The notes below the pieces were generated by a model, which was given only the letters and a program-made list of their open reading frames with translations, had not been told where the DNA came from and ran no database searches. Positions 24,748 to 32,038 of a DNA stretch of 64,000 nt are shown in pieces. Source of the stretch: DASTEQ01 sp040905185 (GTDB lineage: Bacteria > Chloroflexota > Limnocylindria > QHBO01); NCBI GenBank assembly GCA_040905185.1, contig JBBDRZ010000003.1, positions 62,001 through 126,000 of the forward strand, read 5' to 3'. Made by a program: the position numbers and the translations under genes. Position 1 is the first letter of the stretch, and each line of letters starts with the position of its first letter.

Positions 24748-24835
24748 GCCGAGGTGGCGGAATAGGCAGACGCGCTAGGTTCAGGACCTAGTGACCATTA
24801 CGGTCGTGTGGGTTCAAGTCCCTCCCTCGGTACCA
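24748..24835 (+). tRNA. tRNA-Leu(CAG)
   Basis: Acceptor GCCGAGG pairs with CCTCGGT (G-U at the first pair), the anticodon stem CTAGG/CCTAG encloses TTCAGGA with anticodon CAG at 24782-24784, and there is a long variable arm, a T-loop TTCAAGT and an encoded CCA. The 88-nt class II form fits leucine. Its 5' 41 nt are the right-hand island repeat. Confidence 0.95.
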
Positions 24836-24843
24836 GAATCCGT

Positions 24844-24928
24844 GCCCAGGTGGCGGAATTGGTATACGCGTACGTTTGAGGGGCGTATGAGGCAACTCAT
24901 CCGGGTTCAAGTCCCGGCCTGGGCACCA
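24844..24928 (+). tRNA. tRNA-Leu(GAG)
   Basis: Acceptor GCCCAGG/CCTGGGC, anticodon stem TACGT/GCGTA with loop TTGAGGG (anticodon GAG at 24878-24880), a long variable arm, T-loop TTCAAGT and encoded CCA. Confidence 0.95.
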
Positions 24929-24962
24929 ACCCGCCGAATCGGTTTAGCGTAGGCTGCCGCGC

Positions 24963-25039
24963 GGGCGGTTAGCTCAGCTGGTCAGAGCACCTCGTTTACA
25001 CCGAGGGGGTCGGGGGTTCGAGCCCCTCACCGCCCACCA
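24963..25039 (+). tRNA. tRNA-Val(TAC)
   Basis: Acceptor GGGCGGT/ACCGCCC, anticodon stem CCTCG/CGAGG with loop TTTACAC (anticodon TAC at 24997-24999), T-loop TTCGAGC and encoded CCA. Confidence 0.96.
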
Positions 25040-25050
25040 TCACCCGCGAG

Positions 25051-25056
25051 TACCAT
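25051..25056 (+). promoter_or_regulatory. candidate -10 box of lemA
   Basis: TACCAT lies 37 nt upstream of the lemA ATG, just after the tRNA-Val gene. A GAGGAGA ribosome site follows. Confidence 0.35.
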
Positions 25057-25093
25057 GCTGGTCATCACACTCATCTGAGGAGACCTGGTCCTG

Positions 25094-25660
25094 ATGGACG
25101 CCCTTCCCTGGATCCTGCTGATCGTCGTCGCGGTCGTCGTCATCGGCGGCATCGTCATCTACAACGGCCTGGTACGGCTCCGCAACCAGGTCGACGAGGC
25201 CTGGAACCAGATCAGCGTGCAGCTCAAGCGCCGGCACGACCTGATCCCGAACCTCGTGAACGCCGTAAAGGGTTACATGGAGTTCGAGCAGGAAACCCTG
25301 ACCCGGGTCACCGAGGCCCGCAACGCAGCCGTCAGCGCAGCGGGCCAGGGCGCGGCCGCCGCCGCCGGCGCCGAGAACTTCCTGACCGGCGCGCTGCGCC
25401 AGCTGTTCGCCCTGGTCGAGAACTACCCCGACCTCAAGGCCAACCAGAACGTCATGCAGCTCCAGGAGGAGCTCACGACGACCGAGAACCAGATCGGCTT
25501 CGCCCGCCAGCATTACAACGCCACGGTGCGGGAGCTGAACACATCGATCCAGACCTTCCCCAACGTCCTGTTCGCCGGGGCCCTCGGGTTCAGCGAGCGC
25601 GACTACTTCCAGATCGAGGAGACCGATACCGCGGTGCCCGAGGTGAACCTCCGGAGCTGA
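25094..25660 (+). CDS. lemA: LemA family protein
   Basis: A 188-residue protein with one N-terminal membrane helix (WILLIVVAVVVIGGIVI) and a long helical body with the LemA signature: NGLVRLRNQVDEAWNQISVQ, then RRHDLIPNLVNAVKGY and FARQHYNATVRELNT near the C-terminus. The function is unsettled. lemA is very often next to an HtpX-type protease or TPM-domain protein, as here, and is thought to work in membrane stress. The ATG has a GAGGAGA site 13 nt upstream. Confidence 0.93.
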   Translation: MDALPWILLIVVAVVVIGGIVIYNGLVRLRNQVDEAWNQISVQLKRRHDLIPNLVNAVKGYMEFEQETLTRVTEARNAAVSAAGQGAAAAAGAENFLTGALRQLFALVENYPDLKANQNVMQLQEELTTTENQIGFARQHYNATVRELNTSIQTFPNVLFAGALGFSERDYFQIEETDTAVPEVNLRS

Positions 25661-25685
25661 CCGCGGCGCCGGGCGATCCGCGAAG

Positions 25686-26675
25686 GTGACCGGCTCGGCC
25701 CCGACGTTCTACGCCCAGATCGCCGCCAACCGGCGCGCGAGCTGGGTCCTCATGCTGGCGGTGACCCTGCTCCTGGTGGCGCTGGCCGGGAGCGCGGGGT
25801 ACGCGCTGGGATACGCGTGGTTCGGGATCCCGTTTGCCCTCGTCCTCGCCACGCTGCTGGCCAGCGGGTCGTACTTTGGCGGTGATCGGCTGGTGCTGGC
25901 CGCCAGTGACGCGCGCGAGATCGACCGCGCCAACCCACCCGACACGGTCCGGCAGCTCATGAACGTGGTCGAGGAGATGCGACTGGCGAGCGGGCTGCCC
26001 ATGCCGCGGGTCTACGTCATCCCGGACACCGCGCCCAATGCCTTCGCCACCGGGCGCGACCCCAAGCACGCGTCTCTGGCGGTCACGGCCGGCCTGTTGG
26101 AGAAGCTGGACCGCGAGGAGCTGCAGGGCGTCATCGCCCACGAGTTCAGCCACGTTCGAAACTTCGACATCCGCTTCATGCTCCTGATCGGGGTCATGGT
26201 CGGGTCGATCGCCCTGATCGCCGACTGGTTCCTCCGCATCTCGTTCTGGGGCGGCTTCCGCGGTGGGCGCGGGGGAGGGCGCGGGGGAGGGCGCGACCGC
26301 GACGGGGTGGGCGGGATCTTGATCCTGGTCGCGATCCTGGCCCTGGTGCTTTCCCTGGTGAGCCCGATCATCGCGCGCCTGGTCATGCTGGCTGCCAGCC
26401 GGCGGCGAGAAGGGTTGGCCGACGTCAGCGCGGTGGAGCTGACGCGCAATCCGCTGGGCCTGGCCCAGGCCCTGCGCAAGATCGCCGACGATACAGAGGC
26501 ATTGGAGGTGGCCAACAAGGCCACCCAGCACCTGTACATCGTGAACCCGATCAAGGCGACCGAGGAACGCTCGCGCTCGATGTGGGACACTCATCCGCCG
26601 GTTGCCGAGCGCATCCACGTCCTGGAGCAGCTTGCCGGTGCCCGCGCAGCGCCCTCGGCGACGACCTCCGGATGA
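25686..26675 (+). CDS. htpX: M48 family zinc metalloprotease, HtpX-like
   Basis: A 329-residue membrane protease. It has two N-terminal helices, zinc motif HEFSHVRNFD near residue 155, two more helices (about 170-190 and 215-240), and the third zinc ligand in REGLADVSAVEL. Between the later helices is a Gly/Arg loop (GGRGGGRGGGRDRDG) encoded by a 12-bp tandem repeat at about 26265-26295. HtpX proteases degrade misfolded membrane proteins. It follows lemA by 25 nt and begins with GTG. Confidence 0.93.
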   Translation: MTGSAPTFYAQIAANRRASWVLMLAVTLLLVALAGSAGYALGYAWFGIPFALVLATLLASGSYFGGDRLVLAASDAREIDRANPPDTVRQLMNVVEEMRLASGLPMPRVYVIPDTAPNAFATGRDPKHASLAVTAGLLEKLDREELQGVIAHEFSHVRNFDIRFMLLIGVMVGSIALIADWFLRISFWGGFRGGRGGGRGGGRDRDGVGGILILVAILALVLSLVSPIIARLVMLAASRRREGLADVSAVELTRNPLGLAQALRKIADDTEALEVANKATQHLYIVNPIKATEERSRSMWDTHPPVAERIHVLEQLAGARAAPSATTSG

Positions 26676-26683
26676 ACCGTGAG

Positions 26684-26713
26684 TTGACCCGCGGCGAAGC
26701 CGATCGGTATCCT
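26684..26713 (+). promoter_or_regulatory. promoter of the second tRNA cluster
   Basis: TTGACC (26684-26689), an 18-base spacer and TATCCT (26708-26713) form one of the best sigma-70 type promoters in the window. Transcription would start near 26720 and read through Phe, Gly, Gln, Cys and Leu tRNAs. Confidence 0.65.
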
Positions 26714-26767
26714 GATCTCGCGCCCGACGCGCAGACCGGGAGGCGGCAGCCTCAGCTGACGACGCGG

Positions 26768-26843
26768 GCCGAGGTAGCTCAGTTGGTAGAGCACCGCCCT
26801 GAAGAGGCGGGTGTCGTCAGTTCGAATCTGACCCTCGGCACCA
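26768..26843 (+). tRNA. tRNA-Phe(GAA)
   Basis: Acceptor GCCGAGG/CCTCGGC, anticodon stem CCGCC/GGCGG with loop CTGAAGA (anticodon GAA at 26801-26803), T-loop TTCGAAT and encoded CCA. Confidence 0.96.
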
Positions 26844-26869
26844 CCTGGTGGGTCGGCGGGACAGAACGG

Positions 26870-26945
26870 GCGGAAGTGGCTCAGTTGGTAGAGCATCACC
26901 TTGCCAAGGTGAGGGTCGCGGGTTCGAGTCCCGTCTTCCGCTCCA
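26870..26945 (+). tRNA. tRNA-Gly(GCC)
   Basis: Acceptor GCGGAAG/CTTCCGC, anticodon stem TCACC/GGTGA with loop TTGCCAA (anticodon GCC at 26903-26905), discriminator T and encoded CCA, as usual for glycine. Confidence 0.96.
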
Positions 26946-26985
26946 TTTCTTTGCCCTAATGGCTCTGCTAGCCTCAGATCCCGGA

Positions 26986-27060
26986 TGCCCCGTCGTCTAG
27001 CTGGCAGGACAGCGGACTTTGGATCCGTGAACCGAGGTTCGAATCCTCGCGGGGCAGCCA
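26986..27060 (+). tRNA. tRNA-Gln(TTG)
   Basis: Acceptor TGCCCCG/CGGGGCA with the U1-A72 pair usual in glutamine tRNAs, loop CTTTGGA with anticodon TTG at 27019-27021, discriminator G and encoded CCA. Confidence 0.95.
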
Positions 27061-27071
27061 GGCGTATCGGT

Positions 27072-27145
27072 GGCGACGTGCCCGAGTGGCCAGGGAGCGG
27101 TCTGCAAAACCGCGTACACGGGTTCGAGTCCCGTCGTCGCCTCCA
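27072..27145 (+). tRNA. tRNA-Cys(GCA)
   Basis: Acceptor GGCGACG/CGTCGCC, anticodon loop CTGCAAA with anticodon GCA at 27104-27106, discriminator T (the cysteine identity base) and encoded CCA. Confidence 0.95.
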
Positions 27146-27152
27146 GCACCAT

Positions 27153-27240
27153 GCCGGTGTGGCGAAATGGCAGACGCGGCGGACTTAAACTCCGCTGCCC
27201 CCTCGGGGGCGTGGGGGTTCGAATCCCTCCTCCGGCACCA
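27153..27240 (+). tRNA. tRNA-Leu(TAA)
   Basis: A class II tRNA: anticodon stem GCGGA/TCCGC with loop CTTAAAC (anticodon TAA at 27186-27188), a long GC-rich variable arm, T-loop TTCGAAT and encoded CCA. The acceptor has one T-T mismatch at pair 6. Its last base lies 2 nt from the stop codon of the convergent ATPase gene. Confidence 0.94.
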
Positions 27241-27242
27241 CC

Positions 27243-28442
27243 CTAGCCGCGGCTGAAGAGCGGTCGCCGTTCCTTGCTGGGCTTGGAAGTGGAGCGCAGC
27301 TCGGCGCCCACCAGTGCGGCGGTCAGGCGCTGGATGGCGAGCCCCACCGGCGAGCTGGGCTTGGACAGGACGATGGGGGTGCCCTCGTTCACGGACCGGA
27401 TCATGTCCACGTCGGCGAAGGGAATCTCGGCGGTCGGCCGCGAACGGAGCAGGTTCTCGACATCCCGAGTCTTCAGCAGCTCGCGAGCCGACATGTGGTT
27501 GACCACGAAGTGAGTCCGACCCTGGAGGATGGCCGCTTCATCCAGGAAGTGGATGAGGTCGCTCATCGCGCGCAGGGCGCCCAGCTCGGGGAACACGACG
27601 AAGACATTGGCCTGCGCCTGCTCGAGAACCCAGATGGTGCGGGGATCGAGCCGGGTGCCGCAGTCCACGACCACGAAGTCGAACACCGTGCGCAGCGTCC
27701 CGATGACCTGCTCGACCTCCTCGACGCTGATCCGAGCCGCGCTGTCGGGGCTGGTGGGCGACGCGAGGACCATCAGTCCCGAGCCGTGCGGCGTGAGGTA
27801 GCCGGCCAACGCTTCGGGATCGGTTCGGGCATCGTCATCGTCCGCAAGACGGGCGAAGTCGAGCTTGGGCGTGAGGTTGAGGTGGGTGGCCACCTGGCCG
27901 AATTGGAGGTCGAGGTCGACGAGGACTACTCGTGCGCCAGGGACCTCCCCGGAAGCGCCGCTGGGCAGCAGGGCCGCACAGTTGACGGCAAGCGCTGTCG
28001 TCCCCACACCGCCCTTGGGCGAGAAGAACGCGATCAGCTGCCCGGTGCCCGGGGTCGTGGGGTCGGGAGCCACCGCGCCGGCCCGGATCAGCATGGCGTG
28101 GACCCGTGAGTCCAGCTCGCGACGCGCGAAGCCGCTCTCGATGACGTCGTCCGCCCCCGCCTCCAGGAAAGCGATGCGCGCCTCCACGTCCCGCGGCGGC
28201 GCGACGACGAGGATTGGGACGCTGTCGTCCCGACGCGCCGCGCGGAACGAGCCAATCGCCCCCGACGCGGTCAGGCCCTCGGCAATCACGAGGTCCACGC
28301 CACCGCCACCCAGGACCGCGACGGCCTCGGTCGGGGTCGTGACCTCCCGAACCTCCTGGTCCGAGGCGCTCAGAGCGGCCCGCAGCGCGGCTCGGAGTTC
28401 TTCGTCCGGGGCGCAGATCAGGATGACGGGGCGACGCGACAC
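27243..28442 (-). CDS. CpaE/TadZ-like protein: atypical receiver plus MinD/ParA ATPase
   Basis: A 399-residue protein in two parts. Residues 1-120 form a receiver-like domain (VILICAPDEELRAALRAAL, ILVVAPP, LEAGADDVI). Its phospho-acceptor region reads LVIAEGLTA, so the usual Asp is replaced and phosphorylation is unlikely. Residues 135-385 are a deviant-Walker P-loop ATPase (FFSPKGGVGTTALAVN at 139-154, VVLVDLDLQFG, FVVVDCGTRLD). This is the CpaE/TadZ layout that positions Tad pili at the cell pole. No pilus genes are nearby, so its partner is unknown. It is a lone minus-strand gene with a GTG start. Confidence 0.85.
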   Translation of the reverse strand: MSRRPVILICAPDEELRAALRAALSASDQEVREVTTPTEAVAVLGGGGVDLVIAEGLTASGAIGSFRAARRDDSVPILVVAPPRDVEARIAFLEAGADDVIESGFARRELDSRVHAMLIRAGAVAPDPTTPGTGQLIAFFSPKGGVGTTALAVNCAALLPSGASGEVPGARVVLVDLDLQFGQVATHLNLTPKLDFARLADDDDARTDPEALAGYLTPHGSGLMVLASPTSPDSAARISVEEVEQVIGTLRTVFDFVVVDCGTRLDPRTIWVLEQAQANVFVVFPELGALRAMSDLIHFLDEAAILQGRTHFVVNHMSARELLKTRDVENLLRSRPTAEIPFADVDMIRSVNEGTPIVLSKPSSPVGLAIQRLTAALVGAELRSTSKPSKERRPLFSRG

Positions 28443-28469
28443 GAAAGCCTCACTGGCAAAAGGGGCATC

Positions 28470-28475
28470 AGGATA
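28470..28475 (-). promoter_or_regulatory. candidate -10 box of the CpaE-like gene
   Basis: Read on the minus strand, TATCCT lies 27 nt upstream of the GTG start, followed by an AGTGAGG ribosome site. Confidence 0.4.
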
Positions 28476-28520
28476 GACGCGGACCGACCCGGACGCCAGC
28501 GAAGGACCGCCAGGCTGGGC

Positions 28521-28526
28521 TATACT
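28521..28526 (+). promoter_or_regulatory. -10 box of rpsF-ssb-rpsR
   Basis: TATACT begins a leader of about 95 nt in front of rpsF. No matching -35 hexamer is obvious. Confidence 0.5.
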
Positions 28527-28535
28527 GGTCTGGCG

Positions 28536-28551
28536 CCTCCGTCTTCGGAGG
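28536..28551 (+). ncRNA. rpsF leader hairpin
   Basis: CCTCCG and CGGAGG pair perfectly around a TCTT loop at the very start of the rpsF transcript. S6:S18 complexes are known to regulate rpsF operons by binding a CCG-containing leader structure in several phyla. This hairpin and the CCG-rich stretch after it (28577-28600) are a candidate, not a proven match. Confidence 0.4.
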
Positions 28552-28627
28552 TCGGCGTGTTTCTAGAGCCTTTCTGCCGCACCGCCCGGGGCGAGTGCCG
28601 CAAACCCAGAGAGAGGAGATCCGGCCG

Positions 28628-29053
28628 GTGCGCCGATACGAACTCATGCTCCTGTTCCGGCCCGACCTGGAGGACGACCAGCTTCAGGCGGCCGTCGAGC
28701 GCGTGACGCGCGCCATCGTGAACGCCGGTGGCGGCTTGAGCAAGATCTCGCCGTGGGGCAAGCGGCGCCTCGCCTACCCCATTCAGCACCACCGGGACGC
28801 CTCGTATTTCCTGATTCATTTTGACATCGAGCCGGGCGCGGTACGGGAGATCGAGCGCGGCCTGCTCATCAGCGAGGAGATCCTTCGCCACCTGGTCGTC
28901 GTCCTCGAGCCTCGCAAGCCCGCCGCGGGAGGTGCTGACGAAGGCGTCCCGGCTGAGGTCGACGAGGACGACCTGGGGCCGCCGGATGTGGATGAGGCCG
29001 AGCTGGACGCCGAGGAAGTCGACGGAAACGCGCCAGAGGAGGTGGCGACATGA
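28628..29053 (+). CDS. rpsF: 30S ribosomal protein S6 with acidic tail
   Basis: A 141-residue protein. Residues 1-95 are S6: VRRYELMLLFRPDLEDDQLQ, GKRRLAYPIQHHRDASYFL and ILRHLVVVLE. A tail of about 40 residues rich in Asp and Glu follows (EVDEDDLGPPDVDEAELDAEE). S6 binds S18 in the small subunit platform. Acidic tails occur in E. coli S6, where RimK adds more glutamate, but no RimK gene is in view. GTG 28628 is chosen for its GAGGAG site; the frame's GTG at 28595 would add residues before the conserved RRYE start. The ssb ATG overlaps its stop. Confidence 0.94.
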   Translation: MRRYELMLLFRPDLEDDQLQAAVERVTRAIVNAGGGLSKISPWGKRRLAYPIQHHRDASYFLIHFDIEPGAVREIERGLLISEEILRHLVVVLEPRKPAAGGADEGVPAEVDEDDLGPPDVDEAELDAEEVDGNAPEEVAT

Positions 29054-29511
29054 CGCTCAACAAGATGATGATCATCGGTAATCTGGGAGCGGATCCCGAG
29101 CTGCGCTACACGCCGGGCGGCAAGGCGGTGACCAACCTCCGGGTGGCCGTCAACAACCGACATCGCGGCCAGGACGGGGAGTGGCAGGAGGAGACGCAGT
29201 GGTTCCGCGTCGAGCTGTGGGACCAGGCCGCGGAGCGCGCCGCCGAGCAGTTCCGCAAGGGCAACAAGGTATTCGCCGAGGGCCAGCTGCGGGTCCGTGA
29301 ATTCGAGGGTAATGACGGCCAGAAGCGCACTTCGGTGGAGATTCGGTTTGCCCGCGTCGTCTCTCTCGAGCGCCGCGATCCGGGCGAGGCGTTCGGCGTC
29401 GGTGAGGCAGCCAGTGACGCGCCGCCGGCGGCCGTCCCGAGGGGCGCTCCAGCCGCGGCCGGCGAAGGCGCCGCGTCGGAAAGCGTGGACCTTGACGATA
29501 TTCCGTTCTGA
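29050..29511 (+). CDS. ssb: single-stranded DNA-binding protein
   Basis: A 153-residue SSB. The OB fold spans about 1-108 (MTLNKMMIIGNLGADPELRY, RVAVNNRHRG, TQWFRVELWDQAAE), followed by a flexible Ala/Pro linker and the acidic tip DLDDIPF. The tip recruits partner proteins such as the RecJ, PriA and RecG encoded elsewhere in this window. It sits between rpsF and rpsR in the usual order, with a 4-nt overlap with rpsF. Confidence 0.96.
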   Translation: MTLNKMMIIGNLGADPELRYTPGGKAVTNLRVAVNNRHRGQDGEWQEETQWFRVELWDQAAERAAEQFRKGNKVFAEGQLRVREFEGNDGQKRTSVEIRFARVVSLERRDPGEAFGVGEAASDAPPAAVPRGAPAAAGEGAASESVDLDDIPF

Positions 29512-29533
29512 ACCACCCGAGGACTGATTGCGC

Positions 29534-29809
29534 ATGCCCAACCCAGCCCGACCCCGACGCCGCGAGACATCGGATTACTACCGTGACCGGCGCCGCCGCA
29601 AGGTCTGCAACTTCTGCGTCGACAAGGTGGACGCCATCGATTACAAGGAGGTCAACCGCCTGCGCCGGTACCTCTCGGAGCGTGCCAAGATCGAGCCACG
29701 GCGGAAGACGGGGACCTGCGCCCGCCATCAGCGCATGCTGACGGTGGCGCTGAAGCGCGCCCGCCAGGTCGCCCTGCTGCCCATCGCTCCCCAGCACCTC
29801 CGGCCCTGA
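29534..29809 (+). CDS. rpsR: 30S ribosomal protein S18
   Basis: A 91-residue S18 with KVCNFCVDKVDAIDYKEVNR, LRRYLSERAKIEPRRKTG and CARHQRMLTVALKRARQVALL. Three cysteines (two in CNFC) recall zinc-binding-type S18 proteins. ATG 29534 is chosen over the upstream TTG 29528 because of its CGAGGA site. It completes the rpsF-ssb-rpsR operon. An 18-nt near-perfect palindrome (29805-29822) covers its stop codon but has no T-run. Confidence 0.95.
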   Translation: MPNPARPRRRETSDYYRDRRRRKVCNFCVDKVDAIDYKEVNRLRRYLSERAKIEPRRKTGTCARHQRMLTVALKRARQVALLPIAPQHLRP

Positions 29810-29853
29810 TCGCGCGATCGGGCTGACCGCCGGCGGAGGGCCAGGTCTTCGGC

Positions 29854-30951
29854 ATGGACGTCGTCCTCTTCGCCTTCTCGCTGGCCATCATCCTGATCGG
29901 TGCTGAGCTGTTCACGAACGGGATCGAGTGGTTCGGCCATCGGCTGAACCTGGGGGAGGGTGCGATCGGCAGCGTCCTGGCCGCGGTGGCCACGGCACTC
30001 CCCGAAACGCTCATTCCGGTGATTGCCATCCTGGGTCCGGTGCTGACCGGCGGCGTAGCGAGCGTTGGTTCGCAGGAGGTCGGCGTGGGTGCCATCCTCG
30101 GCGCGCCGTTCACGTTGGCCACCCTGGCCATGTTCATCACCGGACTCGCGATCCTGGCCTACGCCCGCCGCGGCCGGCGGGCCTCCGACATGACCGTCAA
30201 CGTGGACGTCATGGCGCAGGACGTGGTGTTCTTCCTTGTCGCCTACGGGATCGCCATCGGTGCGGCGTTCCTGCCCGAGTCCTGGCGATGGGCCGACTAC
30301 CTCGCGGTGGTGCTGCTGACGGGGATCTACGTGTTCTACGTCCGCGCCCACTTCCGCGGGGGCGGCAACGGGGAGGCGCCCGAGCTGGCGCGCCTGCACG
30401 CCACCCGGTTGCCGGGCCTCAAGGGTGGGGCGGCCACCCACCTTCCCGAGGATGGCGGGGAGCTCGAGAACCACGGTCTGCCGCGGCTGTGGATCATCGT
30501 GGCCCAGACCCTGGTCGCCCTGGCCTGCATCGTGCTCGGGGCTCGGGTGTTCGTGGGCGCCTTGGAGCACGCCTCGGTCGCGATCGGGTTTGACGCGCGT
30601 CTCTTCGCGCTGATCGTGGCGCCCATCGCGACCGAGCTGCCGGAGAAGTTCAACAGCGTGCTGTGGGTGCGCAAGGGCAAGGACACCCTGGCGATGGGCA
30701 ACATCACCGGCGCAATGGTCTTCCAGGCCTGTTTCCCGACGGCGATCGGGATCCTGTTCACGAGCTGGGCGTTCAACGCTGAGAACGCGTTGTCGTTCGC
30801 CTCGGCGGGCGCCGCGATCCTCGCCACGCTCCTCATCCTTGGCCCCATGCTCCGCACGCATCGCCTCCGGGGGTCCTGGCTGCTCATCGGTGGACCGATC
30901 TACGCGCTCTATATCCTGGCGATCGTGCTCTTCCCGCCCGGTGGGGGCTGA
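29854..30951 (+). CDS. CaCA-superfamily cation/calcium exchanger
   Basis: A 365-residue membrane protein of about ten helices. Two inverted alpha repeats carry the ion-binding motifs. The first is GSVLAAVATALPETLIPV near residue 40, followed by GAILGAPF. The second is APIATELPEKFNSVLWV near 265, followed by GNITGAMVFQ. The glutamates in both (LPET, LPEK) are the expected cation ligands. It likely exports Ca2+ or Na+ against protons. The hydrophilic loop between the halves (about 165-205) is longer than in the smallest members. It is 44 nt downstream of rpsR. Confidence 0.88.
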   Translation: MDVVLFAFSLAIILIGAELFTNGIEWFGHRLNLGEGAIGSVLAAVATALPETLIPVIAILGPVLTGGVASVGSQEVGVGAILGAPFTLATLAMFITGLAILAYARRGRRASDMTVNVDVMAQDVVFFLVAYGIAIGAAFLPESWRWADYLAVVLLTGIYVFYVRAHFRGGGNGEAPELARLHATRLPGLKGGAATHLPEDGGELENHGLPRLWIIVAQTLVALACIVLGARVFVGALEHASVAIGFDARLFALIVAPIATELPEKFNSVLWVRKGKDTLAMGNITGAMVFQACFPTAIGILFTSWAFNAENALSFASAGAAILATLLILGPMLRTHRLRGSWLLIGGPIYALYILAIVLFPPGGG

Positions 30952-30965
30952 TAGAAGGCCGGGCG

Positions 30966-30971
30966 TATACT
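30966..30971 (+). promoter_or_regulatory. -10 box of ilvE
   Basis: TATACT lies 58 nt upstream of the ilvE GTG. A GAGGAG ribosome site follows in the leader. No strong -35. Confidence 0.45.
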
Positions 30972-31029
30972 CTCCGCCGGTGCCGAGACCACGTCCCGCC
31001 CACGCGTCCCGGCCGGTGAGGAGATTGCC

Positions 31030-31992
31030 GTGCTGAAGCAGGAGTCCTCGACTGGCGTGCATCCCCATCCGCGCTCCACGGCTGGCCTGTGGGCCTTCTT
31101 CCGGGGAGAGCTGGTTCCGCTGGACGAGGCTCGGATCAGCGTCACGACCCATGCCTTCAACTATGGGACGGCCGTGTTCGAGGGCATCCGCGCATATTGG
31201 AACCCTGAGCAGGAACAGCTCTACGGTTTGGATCTCCTCGCCCACTTCAAGCGCCTGCATCGGTCCGCGCCGATCCTCCAGCTCGAGTTGCGTCAGACCG
31301 CGGAAGAGCTGGTCGAGATCACGCTCGAGATGCTGCGGCGCAGTGAGATGCGCGAGGACGCGTACATCCGGCCCATCCTGTACAAGTCCACCGAAGCAGT
31401 CGGCGTCCGCCTGCATAATCTCGAGACGGATCTCGTCATCTTCACCCTGCCGTTCGGCAAGTACATCGACACCGAAAGCGGCATCCGGGCCCAGGTCAGC
31501 AGCTGGCGCCGGAACGATGACAATGCGATTCCGGCCCGGAGCAAGATCACCGGCGGCTACGTCAACGGGGCGCTGGCAAAATCCGAGGCCCAGGTGAACG
31601 GGTTCGACGAGGCCATCATGCTGACCCAGGATGGGCACGTGAGCGAGGGCAGCGCCGAGAACCTGTTCATCGTGCGAGACGGCGTCCTGATCACGCCGGC
31701 GGTGACCGACAATATCCTGGAGGGCATCACCCGCCGCCACATCATGGAGGTGGCGGGCGACCTCGGCATCGGTGTGGTCGAGCGCGTCATGGACCGCACC
31801 GAGCTGTACCAGGCCGACGAGGTCTTCCTGTGCGGCACGGGCGCCCAGCTGGCTCCGGTGGTCGAGATCGACAACCGGACGATTGGGAACGGCGCTCCCG
31901 GGCCCATCACCCGTCGCCTGCACAAGATCTACTTCGACGCGGTGCGGGGTCGGTCCGACGCCTACCGCGGTTGGCTGACCCCGGTCTACTGA
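31030..31992 (+). CDS. ilvE: branched-chain amino acid aminotransferase
   Basis: A 320-residue fold-type IV PLP enzyme that transfers the amino group to the keto acids of Leu, Ile and Val. It has VTTHAFNYGTAVFEGIRAYW at the start, KITGGYVNGALAKSEA, the PLP-side DEAIMLTQDGHVSEGSAENLF, and VFLCGTGAQLAPVVEID. The length of about 305-320 is typical of bacterial IlvE. The start is GTG 31030 with GAGGAG upstream. It stands alone in its own transcript, though an ileS gene lies a little further on. Confidence 0.94.
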   Translation: MLKQESSTGVHPHPRSTAGLWAFFRGELVPLDEARISVTTHAFNYGTAVFEGIRAYWNPEQEQLYGLDLLAHFKRLHRSAPILQLELRQTAEELVEITLEMLRRSEMREDAYIRPILYKSTEAVGVRLHNLETDLVIFTLPFGKYIDTESGIRAQVSSWRRNDDNAIPARSKITGGYVNGALAKSEAQVNGFDEAIMLTQDGHVSEGSAENLFIVRDGVLITPAVTDNILEGITRRHIMEVAGDLGIGVVERVMDRTELYQADEVFLCGTGAQLAPVVEIDNRTIGNGAPGPITRRLHKIYFDAVRGRSDAYRGWLTPVY

Positions 31993-32038
31993 CGGCCTCG
32001 GCGCCGCACGGCACGAGGGGCAGCACGAGCCACCAGGC

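Larger units (their letters stand above)
21549..24788. mobile_element. 3.2-kb island inserted at tRNA-Leu(CAG)
   Basis: A 41-nt imperfect direct repeat of the tRNA-Leu(CAG) 5' half marks both ends (21549-21589 and 24748-24788). Everything between is coded on the minus strand, unlike the plus-strand core on both sides, and none of the four genes is a housekeeping gene. The island supplies the 5' half that restores a full tRNA at its right end. No integrase, recombinase or transposase is visible, so it would be a non-autonomous or decayed element. An old tandem tRNA duplication is the main alternative. Confidence 0.65.

Noticed and set aside
21549..24835. A group I intron in tRNA-Leu
   Set aside because: The break is in the anticodon 3' stem, not the loop; the right side is a complete tRNA rather than a 3' exon; and the interval carries minus-strand protein genes.
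29805..29822. 18-nt palindrome over the rpsR stop as an intrinsic terminator
   Set aside because: The stem is good but no T-run follows. It might be a binding site or chance in GC-rich DNA.
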